Shown here: one piece after another, positions 34,530 to 46,330 of the stretch
Layout of the letters: each line of letters begins with the position of its first letter
Numbering within the stretch: position 1 is the first letter of the stretch
Source of the DNA: Zymoseptoria tritici IPO323
Taxonomy: Eukaryota > Ascomycota > Dothideomycetes > Mycosphaerellales > Mycosphaerellaceae
Assembly: GCF_000219625.1 (NCBI RefSeq)
Contig: NC_018213.1
Coordinates: 620,001 to 684,000, forward strand
Length of the DNA: 64,000 bases
Direction: 5' to 3'
Position numbers and translations under genes: made by a program
Notes under the pieces: generated by a model
The model's input: the letters and a program-made list of their open reading frames with translations, nothing else
Told to the model about the DNA's origin: nothing
Database searches by the model: none

Positions 34530-37500
34530 CGCCGTAGAGTGTTTCGAAACGCTCGAGGGCTACTATATCCTTAAACTCGCGTAAAGGCTCCTAAGTAGGT
34601 CGGTCGTAACCTACCTACTTAATAAGAGCCTCTCGGCGATAGCCGCGGCCGACGCGCCTCGTACGATAGCGAAGAAGCGCCTCTATACTATATTCTTCGT
34701 CTCCCGTATTATTAAGAATCGCGGCGGGCTACGAATCCGTAACGATCTAGGACGGAAGCGTATTATTATATACTAAGCGTAAGAGCGACGTATAAAACCT
34801 CGGATAAATACCGCGAGGAACATCGAGCTCGACGAAGTAGGGCATACTCTCGAAAGTACGAACAACTATATACTTCGCGTAAATCTAGTCGAGCTTCTTC
34901 GTTAGCCGGTCTATCTTAATATTCTAAAGTAAGAGCTAGACCTTATCCCCGACCTTATACTTAGTAGCGACGTTCCGGGACCGGTTCGTATAGTACTCCT
35001 ACTACTACTAGGCTACGGCTATTACTAAGGCGGCGAACTCGCGAGCCTATTATAGCTTAGTAACGATATACGTACCTTCCTCGCGAGGGTTCCGAGGCGA
35101 CTTAATAGTATCGGAAATAGTCTCGATCGTACGCGGGTAGTACCTATATATAAGGAAGAAGGGAGAGACCTATATTATAGAGGGTACGCGCGAATCTAAG
35201 GCGATCTATACGAGCGAGAGCTACTTACCCTAATCGCCCTAATTATAGCTAACGAATGCCCGTAAGTAGGTCTTAACTTCCTAGTTCCGTTGTTCGGTAG
35301 AACTGTTAGTCTCCGGGTAGTACGCGGTAGATAGTCGCTAAACGACACCTAACTGCTCGTATACTTCTTTCTAGAGGGCGTTAACGAATTAAACACCTCG
35401 ATCCGACGTAATACCGGTAGGTAGCTAGTATATGCCGACGTAGCGTTCGATAAGGAGCTCTACGACGCTCTTAGCGTCGAATTAGCCGGGAGGGACTCGT
35501 AAGAGTATAGTACCTTTCCCGAGGCGATCCGTAATAATAAGGAGGGTAGTAGCGCCGTCCTCCTCGTTAGGCGCTAGGTCTATAACAAAGTCTATCGATA
35601 TCTCTATCTAAATACGCTCTAGGATCGGTAAGGAACGTAATAGCCTACGTCGCTTCTCTCTCTAGATAGTAGTCTGTCTATACGTAGTATAGTTTTGTAT
35701 GAACTTACGTACTTCGGCGTTTATTCCCGGCTAGAAGAACTATTAAGATAGAAAGTCGATAGTAGTATTGCGTCCGGTATATCTACCGAGGACTAAGTCG
35801 TATATCGTTTAGATAACCCTTATCGTTAGCGGTTCGAAGAGAGGTAGCTAGATCCGTTCTCGAAAGTAAAGTAGGCCGTCCCGTATATTACATTCCCTAA
35901 TAGAGAGCTTAAGGTTAAGATCTATAGGGAACGCCTATTAACCTTATTCGACGGCCTCGAGTACGCGTAAGTAACTATTTCCATACGGTAGCAAAAAAGC
36001 GTCTATCTAAAGCTACGATAACTCGGTATCGTCCGGGAAGGGAGAAGTAGGCGTAGATAGCTCGGTAGGGAAGGTCTTTAGGCTAGAGTCGAGTAAGATT
36101 CCCTCTCGACTACGTAGCCTATCGTCGGATTCGTCTCGCGGTATGTCCTACTCCCGTCGAGATAACGTATCTAGGATAGTAGCTTATTTTCTAGGTCGAT
36201 AAACTAACAATATACAGAAGGGCGCGAGGAACTTGCTCTATCGGATTTAGCGTTCGTTAAGAGACTTCTTAATAAAGAAAGGCTCGAGGTTCTTATAATC
36301 TATAAGGACCTCGAATTCGTACTTTAGTCCGCGTAGTTCCGAATTCTATTCCTTTAAACACTTAACGATAGCTAAGAGTTCTTTGTCGTAGATGTCGTAG
36401 TTAATCTCGGTAATAGCGTATCGCTACAAGAAGAACGCTACCGGTCGCTAAGTCTATAGTACCGTATCGAATTAATGTAGTATACCGCCTGTCGCCTAGC
36501 CTAAAGAGTCGGGCTCGACTTACGTCTTCTTATCCGGGTCGTAGCTCGCTAGGACAGGTCCGTAGATAAAAGTGTCCTTAATATCCTCGAAGGCCTTATC
36601 CTATTTGTCTTCCTAACGAAAGCCTATCGTCTTCTTCGTAAGATCGGTAAGAGGGCGAACAAGATTACTATACTTACGGATAAACATCCTATAGTAATTA
36701 GCGAACCCGAGGAATAAGCAGACTCCGCGAATAGTTAGGGGTCTATCCTAGTCCCGGATAGCCTATACCTTCGCGGGGTCTATTCGTACGCCGATACCTA
36801 CTTCGACAATATATCCTAGGTACTTCGTAGTACGAGTCTCGAACTCGTACTTCGATATATCTAGGACAAGCTCGCTATCCTCGATACGTTATAAAACCTA
36901 TATTACCTTCTCCCGGTAGTCGGTAAGGGTACCGGAAGAGAAGATAAGGATGTCGTCGATATAGGCTATATAAAAGTTGTCGAGTAAGTCGCGTAGGATC
37001 TAGTTTAGATACCGTTAGAAGGTAGCCGGCGCGCTAGTAAGACTAAAGGGGTAAACGTTCTACTCGAACAAGCTATAGCGGGTACGGAAAGTAGTCTTCT
37101 ATTCCTTACCTTTAGTAATACGGATCCGATAAAATGCGGTAGAAACATCGAGCTTCGTAAGCTACTTAGCTTTACTAAGAGACGTAAGCGTCTCTCGGAT
37201 AAGCGGGAGGGGAAAACGGTCCTTTAGAGTAATAGCGTTTAGGCTACGGTAGTCGATATAGAAACGAAGGCCGCCGCCGGGTTTCTTAGTAAAAAGAACC
37301 GGCGTAGTAGTAAGGGACTTACTATACCGAATATAGCCCTTCTCGAGGAGCGAGTATAGTTCCTTCTAAAGGACTAAGAGCTCGTCCCGGGTTATATTGT
37401 AGAGAGGGCCCTAGGGAGGTTCGCTAGGTTTCCCGTTACTATCGGTAGTAAGTAGGATCTTGTAGTTAAATCCGGGTCGATATAGCGGTAACTACTCTCC

Positions 37501-39440
37501 TTCCCGGATAAAGGTACGTATCCAGGGGCGGTAGTATTTAGGAAGCTTCTCGACAATGTCCTTACGAGTAAGGGCTTTCTTCGTATATAACGCCTTCTCG
37601 ATGTCTTCGAGAGAGGCGGTAAAGATAGTAATATCTCGTTTCCGAGATAACTAAGCAAGGTATCTAAAGGTAGCTCTACTAACGGCCTTAGCCTTCGTAG
37701 AACCTATCGGCTGTATCTCGTAAGGTATCGAAAAACTGTTAAGAAGGAACTCGAGACAGTTCGTCGACTCGATAACTTATATACTCTCGTAAAAGAGATA
37801 GGGCCTTCCGAGAATAAGATCCTCTTATAAGTCGGGTATAGCGTAAGTAAACGCTATAGACTTATGCCCGCTAACATTAAGAGAGAACTTAGTAATAAAA
37901 GAGATTCCCTTCTTCTACGAGGGGGATCCTTACGCGCCAATAACCTTTCGTCTCGGAATAGGAATCTATAGGAGCCGGAGTCTCTTAGCTAACTATTCGT
38001 TTATTAGATAATACGATTAGCTACTATTGTCGATAAGAGAGAATCGAAGTACGTCGTCGTTAATAATAGCGGAAGTATAGAAAAGAGATCGTTCTATTTT
38101 TATATCTCGAAAGATATTCTACTCTACTTCTACTTATATCTAACTCTACCTCTACGGACGACTTGTCGTAGAGGCTACTCGTTTTCCGATACTAAGTCGT
38201 TGTCTTCTTCTAGAAAGACTTCCCGTATCTCGCGCTCGGCCTTACTAACCGTAGCTTATATAGCGTTCGGGTTTCGGGCAGTAAGATAGGTATAGTCGGC
38301 GATAAGGTGCCCTTTTATCCCGTAACGGAGATAAAGGCCTTATTCCCTTCGAGCCTATATTATTTCTCTCGTAACCTACTTTGCTCTCTTCTTATTACTT
38401 AACTCGACTTAGTTAGATCGAGTCGGTTCCTAATCTATTTCGTCTTTCGATTCTCGCGGTAGGGTCGCCTATAACCTTATCGATAATAGGGTCGCCTATA
38501 ACCCTATCGATAGTAGGGTCGCCCGGGGAGCGGAGGGTCTAGATATGTTCGACCGAAAACGAAGGTTTACAAGCAATCCGCCGATAGTAAGAAGGTTTCT
38601 TATAAAGGTTAAGTACTTGTCCGGCGGGTTTAAGGTAAACGGGAGTAATGCCTTATATATCTCTTCGTTAAGAGAGTTCTCGAGAAGGGTAATCCGAATA
38701 CCTTTAAGCTTTAGGTCCGATTCCGTACCTAGTAAGAGGGTCTCGGCTATTCCTATATTAGCGAGAACTACCTCGAATCGAGGTAGGTAGGTCGCGATAG
38801 GTTCGTTGTCGCGCTATTATATCCTCGAGAGGGTTTGTAGCGCTCGTCGTTACTAGTTTATGTCGCTATAGATACCGTTTAGGTACTTAAGGAAATCGTT
38901 CGCGTTACCTTACCCGAGTCGGAGAGTATTCTCGATAGCTGTTCTTACTATTCTCGCCGTACTCTCTTCGAGCCTACTTATTAAGTAGAGGAATTAGTCG
39001 AAGTCCCTACCGATAGCTACTTTATCGATAGCGAGCTTTAATAGGGTAGCGAGGTACTAGTCTTCCTATTCTAATCTTTTGCTACTAAAGGTCCGTAGCG
39101 TCGGGAGACGCTCTTTTAGGCGTCTTAGTATATAGTCGTCGTTCGTATTTATGTCCGTCGTTGTTGTTTCGATTATTTCTAGGGCGAGTATAGAGCTACT
39201 TGCTTCCGGCGTCCGTTATACTAGTCGTTTTCCGGCTTATTCGAGACGTGTCTCGAGTTTACGTTATACTACCTCGAGTTCGCGCCGTACTGTCTCGAGT
39301 TCGCGTTATATGAGCTTATTAGCTCGATGTCGTTCGTTATATATAGCTTCGGTCTCTACGATAGTAGCGCGATATTCGTTTCGAATCCGCTCTATCTCTA
39401 TAGCGAGCTACGCCTAAAGTTTAGGTAGTATTTCCGTCGA
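34530..39440 (-). pseudogene. Gag-Pol of the first chromovirus
   Basis: Minus-strand domains: Gag from about 39440; zinc knuckle at 38290-38333 where all three Cys are now Tyr (YLRYGIKGHLIADY); protease region near 38010-38060 with LID followed by a changed active-site triad; RT with YIDDILIF at about 36943-36970; RNase H with ASYDPDKKT near 36520 and its first Asp region altered; integrase core DFVIDL...TLLIITDRLGKG near 35520-35610; chromodomain YSIEALLRYR...ALIK*VGYDRPT*EP at about 34560-34700. Stops fall at Trp or Gln positions, for example both chromodomain Trp. The protein once performed reverse transcription and integration, with the chromodomain guiding insertion to H3K9-methylated chromatin in the family. 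Confidence 0.85.
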
Positions 39441-39470
39441 GGAATCTATTCGATAGTAAGCTTTAGAAAA

Positions 39471-39745
39471 TATAAGGGTCTAAACTAAAGTTACGTATAA
39501 AGGTCCAGATCCGAATATATAAAATTCTAAAGCTACCGAAAAGAAGATCTATCTAGAACAACGGAACGTCGAGTATAAGCTATATGTACGCGTAGCGTCG
39601 CTTAGCGTATACGTAGCCTTCTAGTCGGCCGAAAGGAAGCTTGTTCCCGATTCGGCCTAGTGGATTTCTAAACTAGCGTTCGTCCGTTAGGCGTTAGCCT
39701 AGGCATCGGTATAGCCAATATAGCCTTAGGCACTAGCCTCTAACA
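39471..39745 (-). repeat. 5' LTR of the first chromovirus (right copy)
   Basis: 275 bases, starting TATAAGGG (a RIPed TGTAAGGG) and ending CTCTAACA on the plus strand. Confidence 0.93.
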
Positions 39746-39750
39746 ATTTA

Positions 39751-40100
39751 CTATACTTCTATATCTTACTCCTTCTCTTACGGATATCCTTCGGTAGTAT
39801 AAACTTAAGCTAACGTATGTAACTTACGCTACTAATAGTAATATAGTTTAGTAAGGATAGCCTATCGTATTTAGGGTTCTAAGGGTTAAGGATATACTAG
39901 CACTCGCTAAAGTAACTAGATAACGATATTAGCTATATAAACGGCATAGTAAGAGGTAGAACAATAGATATAATAACCGGTTAAAGAAGTAGTAGAAATA
40001 GTATTATATATACGCGTAAACGCGTTAAAAATAAGGTATACGGATTTTACGCATTCTATTAATCCTATTAGCTCGGAGACACTTCCGGCTAGTTACTAAC
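39751..40100. other. RIP-saturated remnant flanking the chromovirus, right part
   Basis: Continuation of the older sequence interrupted by the chromovirus. Composition becomes normal between about 40080 and 40170. Confidence 0.45.
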
Positions 40101-42341
40101 GATAGTATGGTTTATACTAACACTAACTAAGAGGGCAGTAACTATTAACTACACTAACTAATAACTACACTAACCATGACCAGCCACTAACCGCACTACA
40201 CTAACAAGCAGCCTGATCGCCGCCCATCCGATTTTATTGCTCTCTGAGAACGGCGTGCCGTCGACCAGACAATTTGCTCTCTTCATCGTCTGCCTCGTAA
40301 TGCGTACCCAAGATTGGCGAGCGGAGCTGCATGTAGCCACCAGAACATCCCCCCTTCATGTCCTCTACCCCAACGCAATAACAAACCGGGAGACGAGAAC
40401 AGAATTGATGCAACAGAAGGACCGACAACAGGACAATGCATAAAGTATCTGCAGATGAACAATGTCGTGATCCGAGATCATCCCACGTCTTAGCCCATCG
40501 AAATGCTCCCAAATCCGCAATATGAAATCCAAACGTCGACGTTAAGGTCGCTCACACACATTCGCTTGCCCTTTTAACAGAAACACACATTAAGAAACCA
40601 AAAGCCGACGTTGAGGTCGGCCCTGCGCACCCGCCATCTTGTCGCTCATTCCTCCACAGAGCAACGCACGAACTCTCAAGACCCATCCATCCGCGCTTCA
40701 CCAGATCCGGCCCGCGCCCCGAGGTATCGACGTGCGGCCACTATATCATTCCGTGCTGATAGACCACATCGAGGGAGCGGAGGGTGACCCAGTATCGTCG
40801 GCCCTGAGGAAGCCTCTATTGACATCCGGGAGGGTTCTTCTTGCCGACGGGGCCTCCGCAGAAACACCTGCAAAGCAAAGCGTATCAGGTCAGCGGACAT
40901 TGTAGACAGCGCGGAATGGATGAAGGCCCGGTGCCCAAGACAGTTTCGGACGATGGAGGCCTTCTGCACTTCAGTCTCTTACCTGGTGAGGTGTGAATTG
41001 CCTGGGACCGTAGAGACCAAACAACCAACAAACAGCGGACCTGCACTTGAGGCTGGGCATTTTGGGCACAGTATGGCACACTGGCGTGAGCAGAATGATC
41101 GGTCATCGTCTGGGTCCTGTGCGTTCAAAGGTGCACATGGCACTACTTTACTGCCGTAGATACCCCTGCAAAGCAAACAGTATAACATTAGCGGGTGCCG
41201 CAGACAATCTGGGATGGACGAAAGACAGACCGCTTGTTCTTGGGCGGGGTAGAATAGCACCACAGATCACCACCTTCATATTCATAGGCCACGACTTCGG
41301 GGACCAGAGAAGTGAAAGCCATAGCGGCGAAGAACAACTGCTTCGGCAACATCTTGGGAACGTTTGAAGAGCTGAAGATGATATTTCGGAATGATGTTTT
41401 GGATGATGATCTGAAGTGATGTTCCGAAGTGATGTTCTGAAGATGACGTGAAGTGATGATCTGAAGATGATCTCAAGTGACGATCTGAAGTGATAATCTG
41501 AAGTGATGATGAGGAGGGCAAAGAGCGACTCTTATGGCCGTTGGACGACCCGGCTTCCCATGAGATTCCAGCACACCATCGACACTTTGGACACCCCTAC
41601 CAGGGCCATCTTGGGTCTATTGAACTTTCGCGGACCGCGTCGGGTCGTCGACTCTTCCAGCACCCAGCAGCTGAGATAGCTTTATTGAAGTCTGAAGAAC
41701 CGCCCAAGCTTTTACGAGCTGACATCAGGTGTCTTCCAAGGTCTCGTCCGGAAAGCATAAATCGACGCCCGCTCCTTGATCGCTTCCTGGACCACATGAG
41801 CTCCGGTAATCTCCTTATGCAGGGTATAGTATGGTCTGTACAGGGTAGGTCCTGTCGTGAGCAGGACGAATGGCGAGGTACAGTCAAGTCGCAGCGCCGG
41901 TGGTGATTCACGCTATTACAAGGGTATTAACATACTGTACAGCATCTTCGCACATCGGACGGGTCACCGGTGGTGGGCGTCAGGGGGCTATGTCTGGGGT
42001 TGAATTGGCTGACTGCCTTGCAATCCGGCCATCAGCCTGCGGACAAGGATTGAACGGTGACCCGTCCGATGCGCTCACACGCTGTAGGTTTGGTCTTGCC
42101 CGTGCGTCGTGTAAACAAGGGAGATACTAGGTTCGAAGGGACCGTCCAGACGACCTTTTCGCGCTTGCAAGCCTTTTAGCATGCTCTAGGGCCGTGTACT
42201 ACAGGCACCTTGAATATGACATGGTTTGAGTGGGTCACCATGGCACTGGTAAGGTAAATATAACTTCCACCAATCTCGTGTGATACGCATCACGTTGATG
42301 GCGGGGATCAGATCGTACGGTTCGAGCCTAGGGCAAGGACT
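40101..42341. other. Non-RIPed spacer between transposon blocks
   Basis: CA/TG are frequent, unlike both flanks. Short tandem repeats of ACTAAC/ACTACACTAAC occupy about 40105-40207. A pair of diverged copies of a roughly 100-base segment (CCTGCAAAGCAAA...GGATGGA...) lies near 40866 and 41164. Open frames up to 121 codons overlap on both strands, with no domain. No gene is supported. Confidence 0.5.
41375..41515. repeat. Degenerate GATCTGAAGTGAT tandem repeat
   Basis: About ten copies of a 12-13 base unit built on (G/A)ATCTGAAGTGATG. It generates a Ser/His-rich antisense frame at 41282-41521 that I regard as spurious. Confidence 0.8.
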
Positions 42342-45010
42342 GTTTTGTTTGTTTGTTTGTTTGTTCCATTTACGTCCTGTAGGAGTCTATGACTATGTAG
42401 GACGGCTGTCTCGCGACAGCAGTCTATCTATGTACAATCGTTGTTCTCTCGTATCTCTTGACCTTAGGGAAAGACCCGTGCCTAGGATAGTAGCAAGCTA
42501 GTATCGAAGGACTTTAAAGAAAGACAAATAAGGAAAAGTAAAAGGAGTGTAGGCTAGACGGTCTCGTCTTCGCCTCTTGCTAGGTGCCAGGACCTAGAAG
42601 CAATCTTTGTATCCGAGAGAAAGGTAGTGAGGTGTTTCCGGAGTTCCTTATCTTCTACTATTTCTAGTAGAGATTGTGCTTGTCGTAGCGGTAGTGGCCT
42701 AAATACATCGTAGATAGGGCAGCTACATACGAGGTGTTCTGCTGTTTCTCGTCGTCCGCAAGGGCAGTCTGGCGTCGTTGCGTGTCCAAAGCGATAGAGA
42801 TAGGACTTTAGGTATCCGTGTCCTAATAGGATAGTATAGAAGGCACTAGTTAAAGCGCGTCTTCCTCCTATTCTATGTTTTCCTGGCGAGCTCCATGGAA
42901 ATCGACTAAGGTAGCTATTTGTATTCCTAGGTACCTTATTAATCTCCCGTTGTCTTGCTATTTCGTATCGGGTTTTCCAGACGCTAAAGAGATCGTCTTT
43001 TGCGTAGTTAGCCCTCTCGTGTTCTACGAAATGCTTGTATTGTCGGAGTCGATAACAGAGTAGTTGTATCTGTGTTCTCTGTCGTTTTTGCGGAAGTATC
43101 TCTCTCGAGTCCTCGTGTCGGACTTCTCGCGTATCCGAAGGCGCGCTTTGGATAGCGAGTCTTATAGGGTGGTTTTCGGGTAGCTTTGCTGCGCGTAGAG
43201 AGTATAAAATTGACTGTCTCTCTAGGCGTAGATCCGGGGGGAAGAGATTTGACTCTACTTCGGACGGGACGTTTGGGGCGGTACGGAAAACGCCTAGGAT
43301 CTTTCTACAAGCTTTACTTTGTAGAGATACTAGAGGTTTTATGCTCTTTTTCGACCGCCACCAAACCGGGGCCCTGTAGTCTACTATTATAGTAACGCAG
43401 GCTAGGTAGATCTTTCTTAACGATATAGAAGATAGACCGCGTTCGGTATTTGCTAGTCTTTCTAATCGATAGAATGCTGCTTGTGCTTATGCCGCTCTTA
43501 TTATAATATGCTCCTTAAAGGTAAGACCGGCGTCTAGCTAAATCCTAAGCTACCTTATTACTTTCTTTACTAAGCGAACAATATTACCGTTTAGAAGAAT
43601 TACCGGGCAATCGGACCCTTTCCCTTTCGAGAAGTGTACTAGGTCTGTCTTTGCTAGGTCGAAAGTAATCGAGTTCTTCTTTCCTAGGTCTATTAGCCTT
43701 CTTGCCTTACGTTCTAGTACCTTAGAGTTCTTCTTAAGGGACGTAGACGAGGTAGATAGTCTAATATTGTCGACGTAGGAACTAGGAGTAACTCCTTATA
43801 GCAAGAAGAATATGTCGCGCGTATAGATAAGAAAGAGGATAGGAGACATCGGGCTACCTTACGGAACGCCGATCTCTACGTCCTAGAATTCCTATATCTA
43901 TCCGTCGAATACTATTCGTAAGCGTCTATTACTTATAAACGACTAAACCTAATATATAAGGCTATACGGAAGCCTTAACTAGATTATTATTCTTAATAGT
44001 CGGTTCTTTGTAACGTAGTTGTATACTCCTCTTACGTCGAGGAAGATAACCGAAGTCTTCTTTTTCTTTCTTCGATTCTCCTCGATTTCGTTCGTTAAGA
44101 GAAGCACCGTATCGATAGCCGATTTCTTCTTTCGCCCTCCTAACTACGAGTCGTATAAAAGGGGCTTCGTCTCTACGATAATCCCTAGGCGTTTTGCGAG
44201 TATTCTCTCGCTAATCTTACTAAGATAGTTTAGGAGAGAGATAACTTGGTAGGCCTTAGGGACCGAATAGTCTAGTTTTCCCGGCTTTGCTAGAACTACG
44301 CCTATCGCAACTTTCTAGCATCGGGGGTAGTGTCCTTCGTTAAGTAGCCTACTATATATACGTAGAAAGGTAATAGGAATAGCGCTATACGCTTTACTAA
44401 TAATAGCTTGCGTAATACCGTCTAGGCCCGGCGTTTTTCCTTTTACTATCTTCGTACTACAGGCGGCAGCGAGTTCCTCTTCGGTTAGCGTAGTCCAGCC
44501 CTAATCCCCAGCTGTATACGCTTCCTAACGGCTAGGTAGAGGTTCCTTAGTAGGAGGGCGCGGAAATAAGGCTTCGAAGAAGGCCTTATATTTCCCCTCG
44601 AAAGAATCTTCGTTATTTATTATAGGTATCTGTCTTCGGCTGCTATTCCTAGTATAGGACATAGCTTTAAAGATAGATTTCGAGTCTTCTTTTTTAAGGA
44701 AAGCGTTCTAGTAGTTCTTCTTAGCTGTTTTAATAGCTTAGAAGTACTCGTTTCTCGCTTTCGTATACGCCTCTTTCTCGTCTAGCGTCGGCGTACGTCT
44801 GTAGGTAAAGGTCTGTCTATATGTTCTAGATATTGTACGGCGTAGCGTGCGTAGCTCTCTATTCTACTAAGGTTTTGCGTAGGCGTGTACTACTTTCTCT
44901 AGGATTGCTCCCTGCATCGATTCGGTAATACACGAGGTAAAGGAGTCTGCGATATCGTCGAGGGAGTTCGTATAGTTAATAGACGTCGCCTTGCAGGGGC
45001 CGGTCTGTCA
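42342..45010 (-). mobile_element. 5'-truncated LINE (non-LTR retrotransposon)
   Basis: Minus-strand element ending in a (AAAC)n tail (GTTT repeats at 42342-42365). The coding region starts abruptly at about 45005, after where an endonuclease domain would lie, so the element is 5'-truncated as is usual for LINEs. The protein includes LRTLRRTISRTYRQTYRR, the RT core GKTPGLDGITQAI, VISLLNYLSKISERILAKRL, FLDVRGVYNYV, GVP*GSPMSPILF and SYVDN, then a C-terminal region after WWRSKKS. The YVDD box has become YVDN. Stops are RIP-type. The 3' end is shared with the insert at 53529. No clear target duplication was found. The layout resembles fungal Tad-type LINEs. Confidence 0.85.
42600..45005 (-). pseudogene. 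LINE reverse transcriptase ORF
   Basis: A single minus-strand frame reads through most of the element with occasional TAG/TAA codons. Palm motifs lie at about 44050-44100 (FLDVRG), 43850 (GVP-GSP) and 43762-43778 (SYVDN; second catalytic Asp changed to Asn by G-to-A at a CpG). It cannot be functional, since it lacks the endonuclease, has a mutated active site and contains stops. Confidence 0.8.
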
Positions 45011-45288
45011 GAGTAACATTACTTATAATTAGAAGGCAATTAATACTCAGCACTAACAGAAGCCTATTAAGACTTCCTTACGTGGCGAGGTCGGATTATG
45101 TTAGGTTACATTAAATGCCGATGGGTCGCATTAATGTCCTTATAGCGGCATTAGCGCCGGCAACTCGTTAAGTTCTATGTTACTCCGCCGCGCGAATGTA
45201 TGCTAAGCAAAAGCCGGGTGTAGGGTAGTTAATGCACGTCGGTGCCGGAGGCAACGAGGTCTTCCGACGGTTAAGGGATAAAGGCTTA
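45011..45288. other. Unidentified sequence between LINE and MITE
   Basis: Mixed composition with a few retained CA/TG. No open frame of note and no recognised repeat end. Confidence 0.4.
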
Positions 45289-45291
45289 TTA

Positions 45292-45676
45292 GGGCTCGTT
45301 CGGAGAATTTTTAGGCCTTGTTTAGCGATCTTATAAGACAGCGTTATAGCTACATAGCTGTCTAACGCGGACTAATAAATAACGCTTAGATAGCGCGATA
45401 TAGTGTTATATAACGAGAAGGTTAATATAGCCCTACAAGAGCCTACAATTTAGCTTAATACTGTAGCTATATCGTCGCCTAAAGGGGCAAGCCGAAGTAA
45501 ATAAAACTCTATATAATATACGAGGATAATATAGCCTTATTTACGCTAGCCTTATATTGTAACAACCGTTCGGTAACTATATTTACCTAACGCTATACGA
45601 ATTAGCCGCAGTTTAGCGTTCGGTAACCTTATATATATAACGCTAAATAAGGTGTAGAGATTCTCCGAACGTGCCC
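45292..45676. mobile_element. MITE with TTA target duplication
   Basis: 385 bases bounded by inverted ends GGGCTCGTTCGGAGAAT and ATTCTCCGAACGTGCCC (one mismatch), flanked by TTA at 45289-45291 and 45677-45679. TTA (TWA) duplications are typical of PIF/Harbinger-type elements; no coding capacity. Internal AACGCTA/TAGCGTT words could form further hairpins. Confidence 0.72.
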
Positions 45677-45804
45677 TTAGTCCTTATAAGGTAAACTAAA
45701 AGCTGTAGACCCTAAAATTATATTAACCTTAGGCATATGCTTTTAGACATAAGCGGCGAGAAGGAGCTGCCTTAGGGCTGTTGTTAAAAGCTTATTAGCC
45801 TATA

Positions 45805-45849
45805 ACGTGTGCAAGGAGGAAGTTAGACGACCTAGAAGTTAGTAGCGCC
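45805..45849 (+). repeat. Left TIR of the pogo element
   Basis: Matches the inverse complement of 56552-56596 with only transition differences (CCTAGAAGTTAG against CCTGGAAGTTGG). Confidence 0.85.
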
Positions 45850-46330
45850 TTAGCACTCTACCCCCCTTAGCTATATTTACTAACACTACTATATTGCACC
45901 TTAACTAGACGTCCTATTAACATTCTAAGTAGGCTAAATAAAAGAGCGTTATCTGTTTACTAAGAGGCAATAAAGAAAGCGCTCGTATAAAATAGTAGTA
46001 GTGTTATAATTATCGCACGAAGTTTATTAGCTAGCTTTACTAAGAGGGGCTTTATGCTACACACCTCTACTACTATTAAATAAGATAGTAAGTTTACTAG
46101 CTAATAAGAAGCGTCGCTTAGATAAGAACAATTAATAGGTATTAATAAGAAACTGCTTCTAAGGGCGGCAATCGACTTAGAATAGCTTAGAAGTAGCTAA
46201 TACCGCTATCTACCTTAGGCCCCTCTTTAAGAGCCTAATCTAACTCGTTGTCGGTATATTAATAGCTTCCCTTACCGTATAGTAGTAAGGAAGGCTGTAG
46301 TAAGGCTTTACGGAGCCTTAGATCGAGCTG

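Larger units (their letters stand above)
33484..39745 (-). mobile_element. Ty3/Gypsy chromovirus, RIP-inactivated
   Basis: A 6262-bp LTR retrotransposon on the minus strand with two 275-bp LTRs and target duplication ATTTA (33479-33483 and 39746-39750). Minus-strand order from the right: gag with zinc knuckle, protease, reverse transcriptase, RNase H, integrase, chromodomain, polypurine tract. The order RT-RH-IN defines Ty3/Gypsy, and the C-terminal chromodomain defines chromoviruses. The LTRs differ only by a few transitions, so insertion preceded the RIP but is otherwise recent. All domains carry TAG/TAA stops. Confidence 0.92.

Noticed and set aside
42240..42336. Possible tRNA gene: TGGCACTGG (A-box-like) and GGTTCGAGCC (B-box-like)
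   Set aside because: The spacing is about 80 bases and no T-arm, anticodon arm or acceptor stem could be paired around the B-box word.
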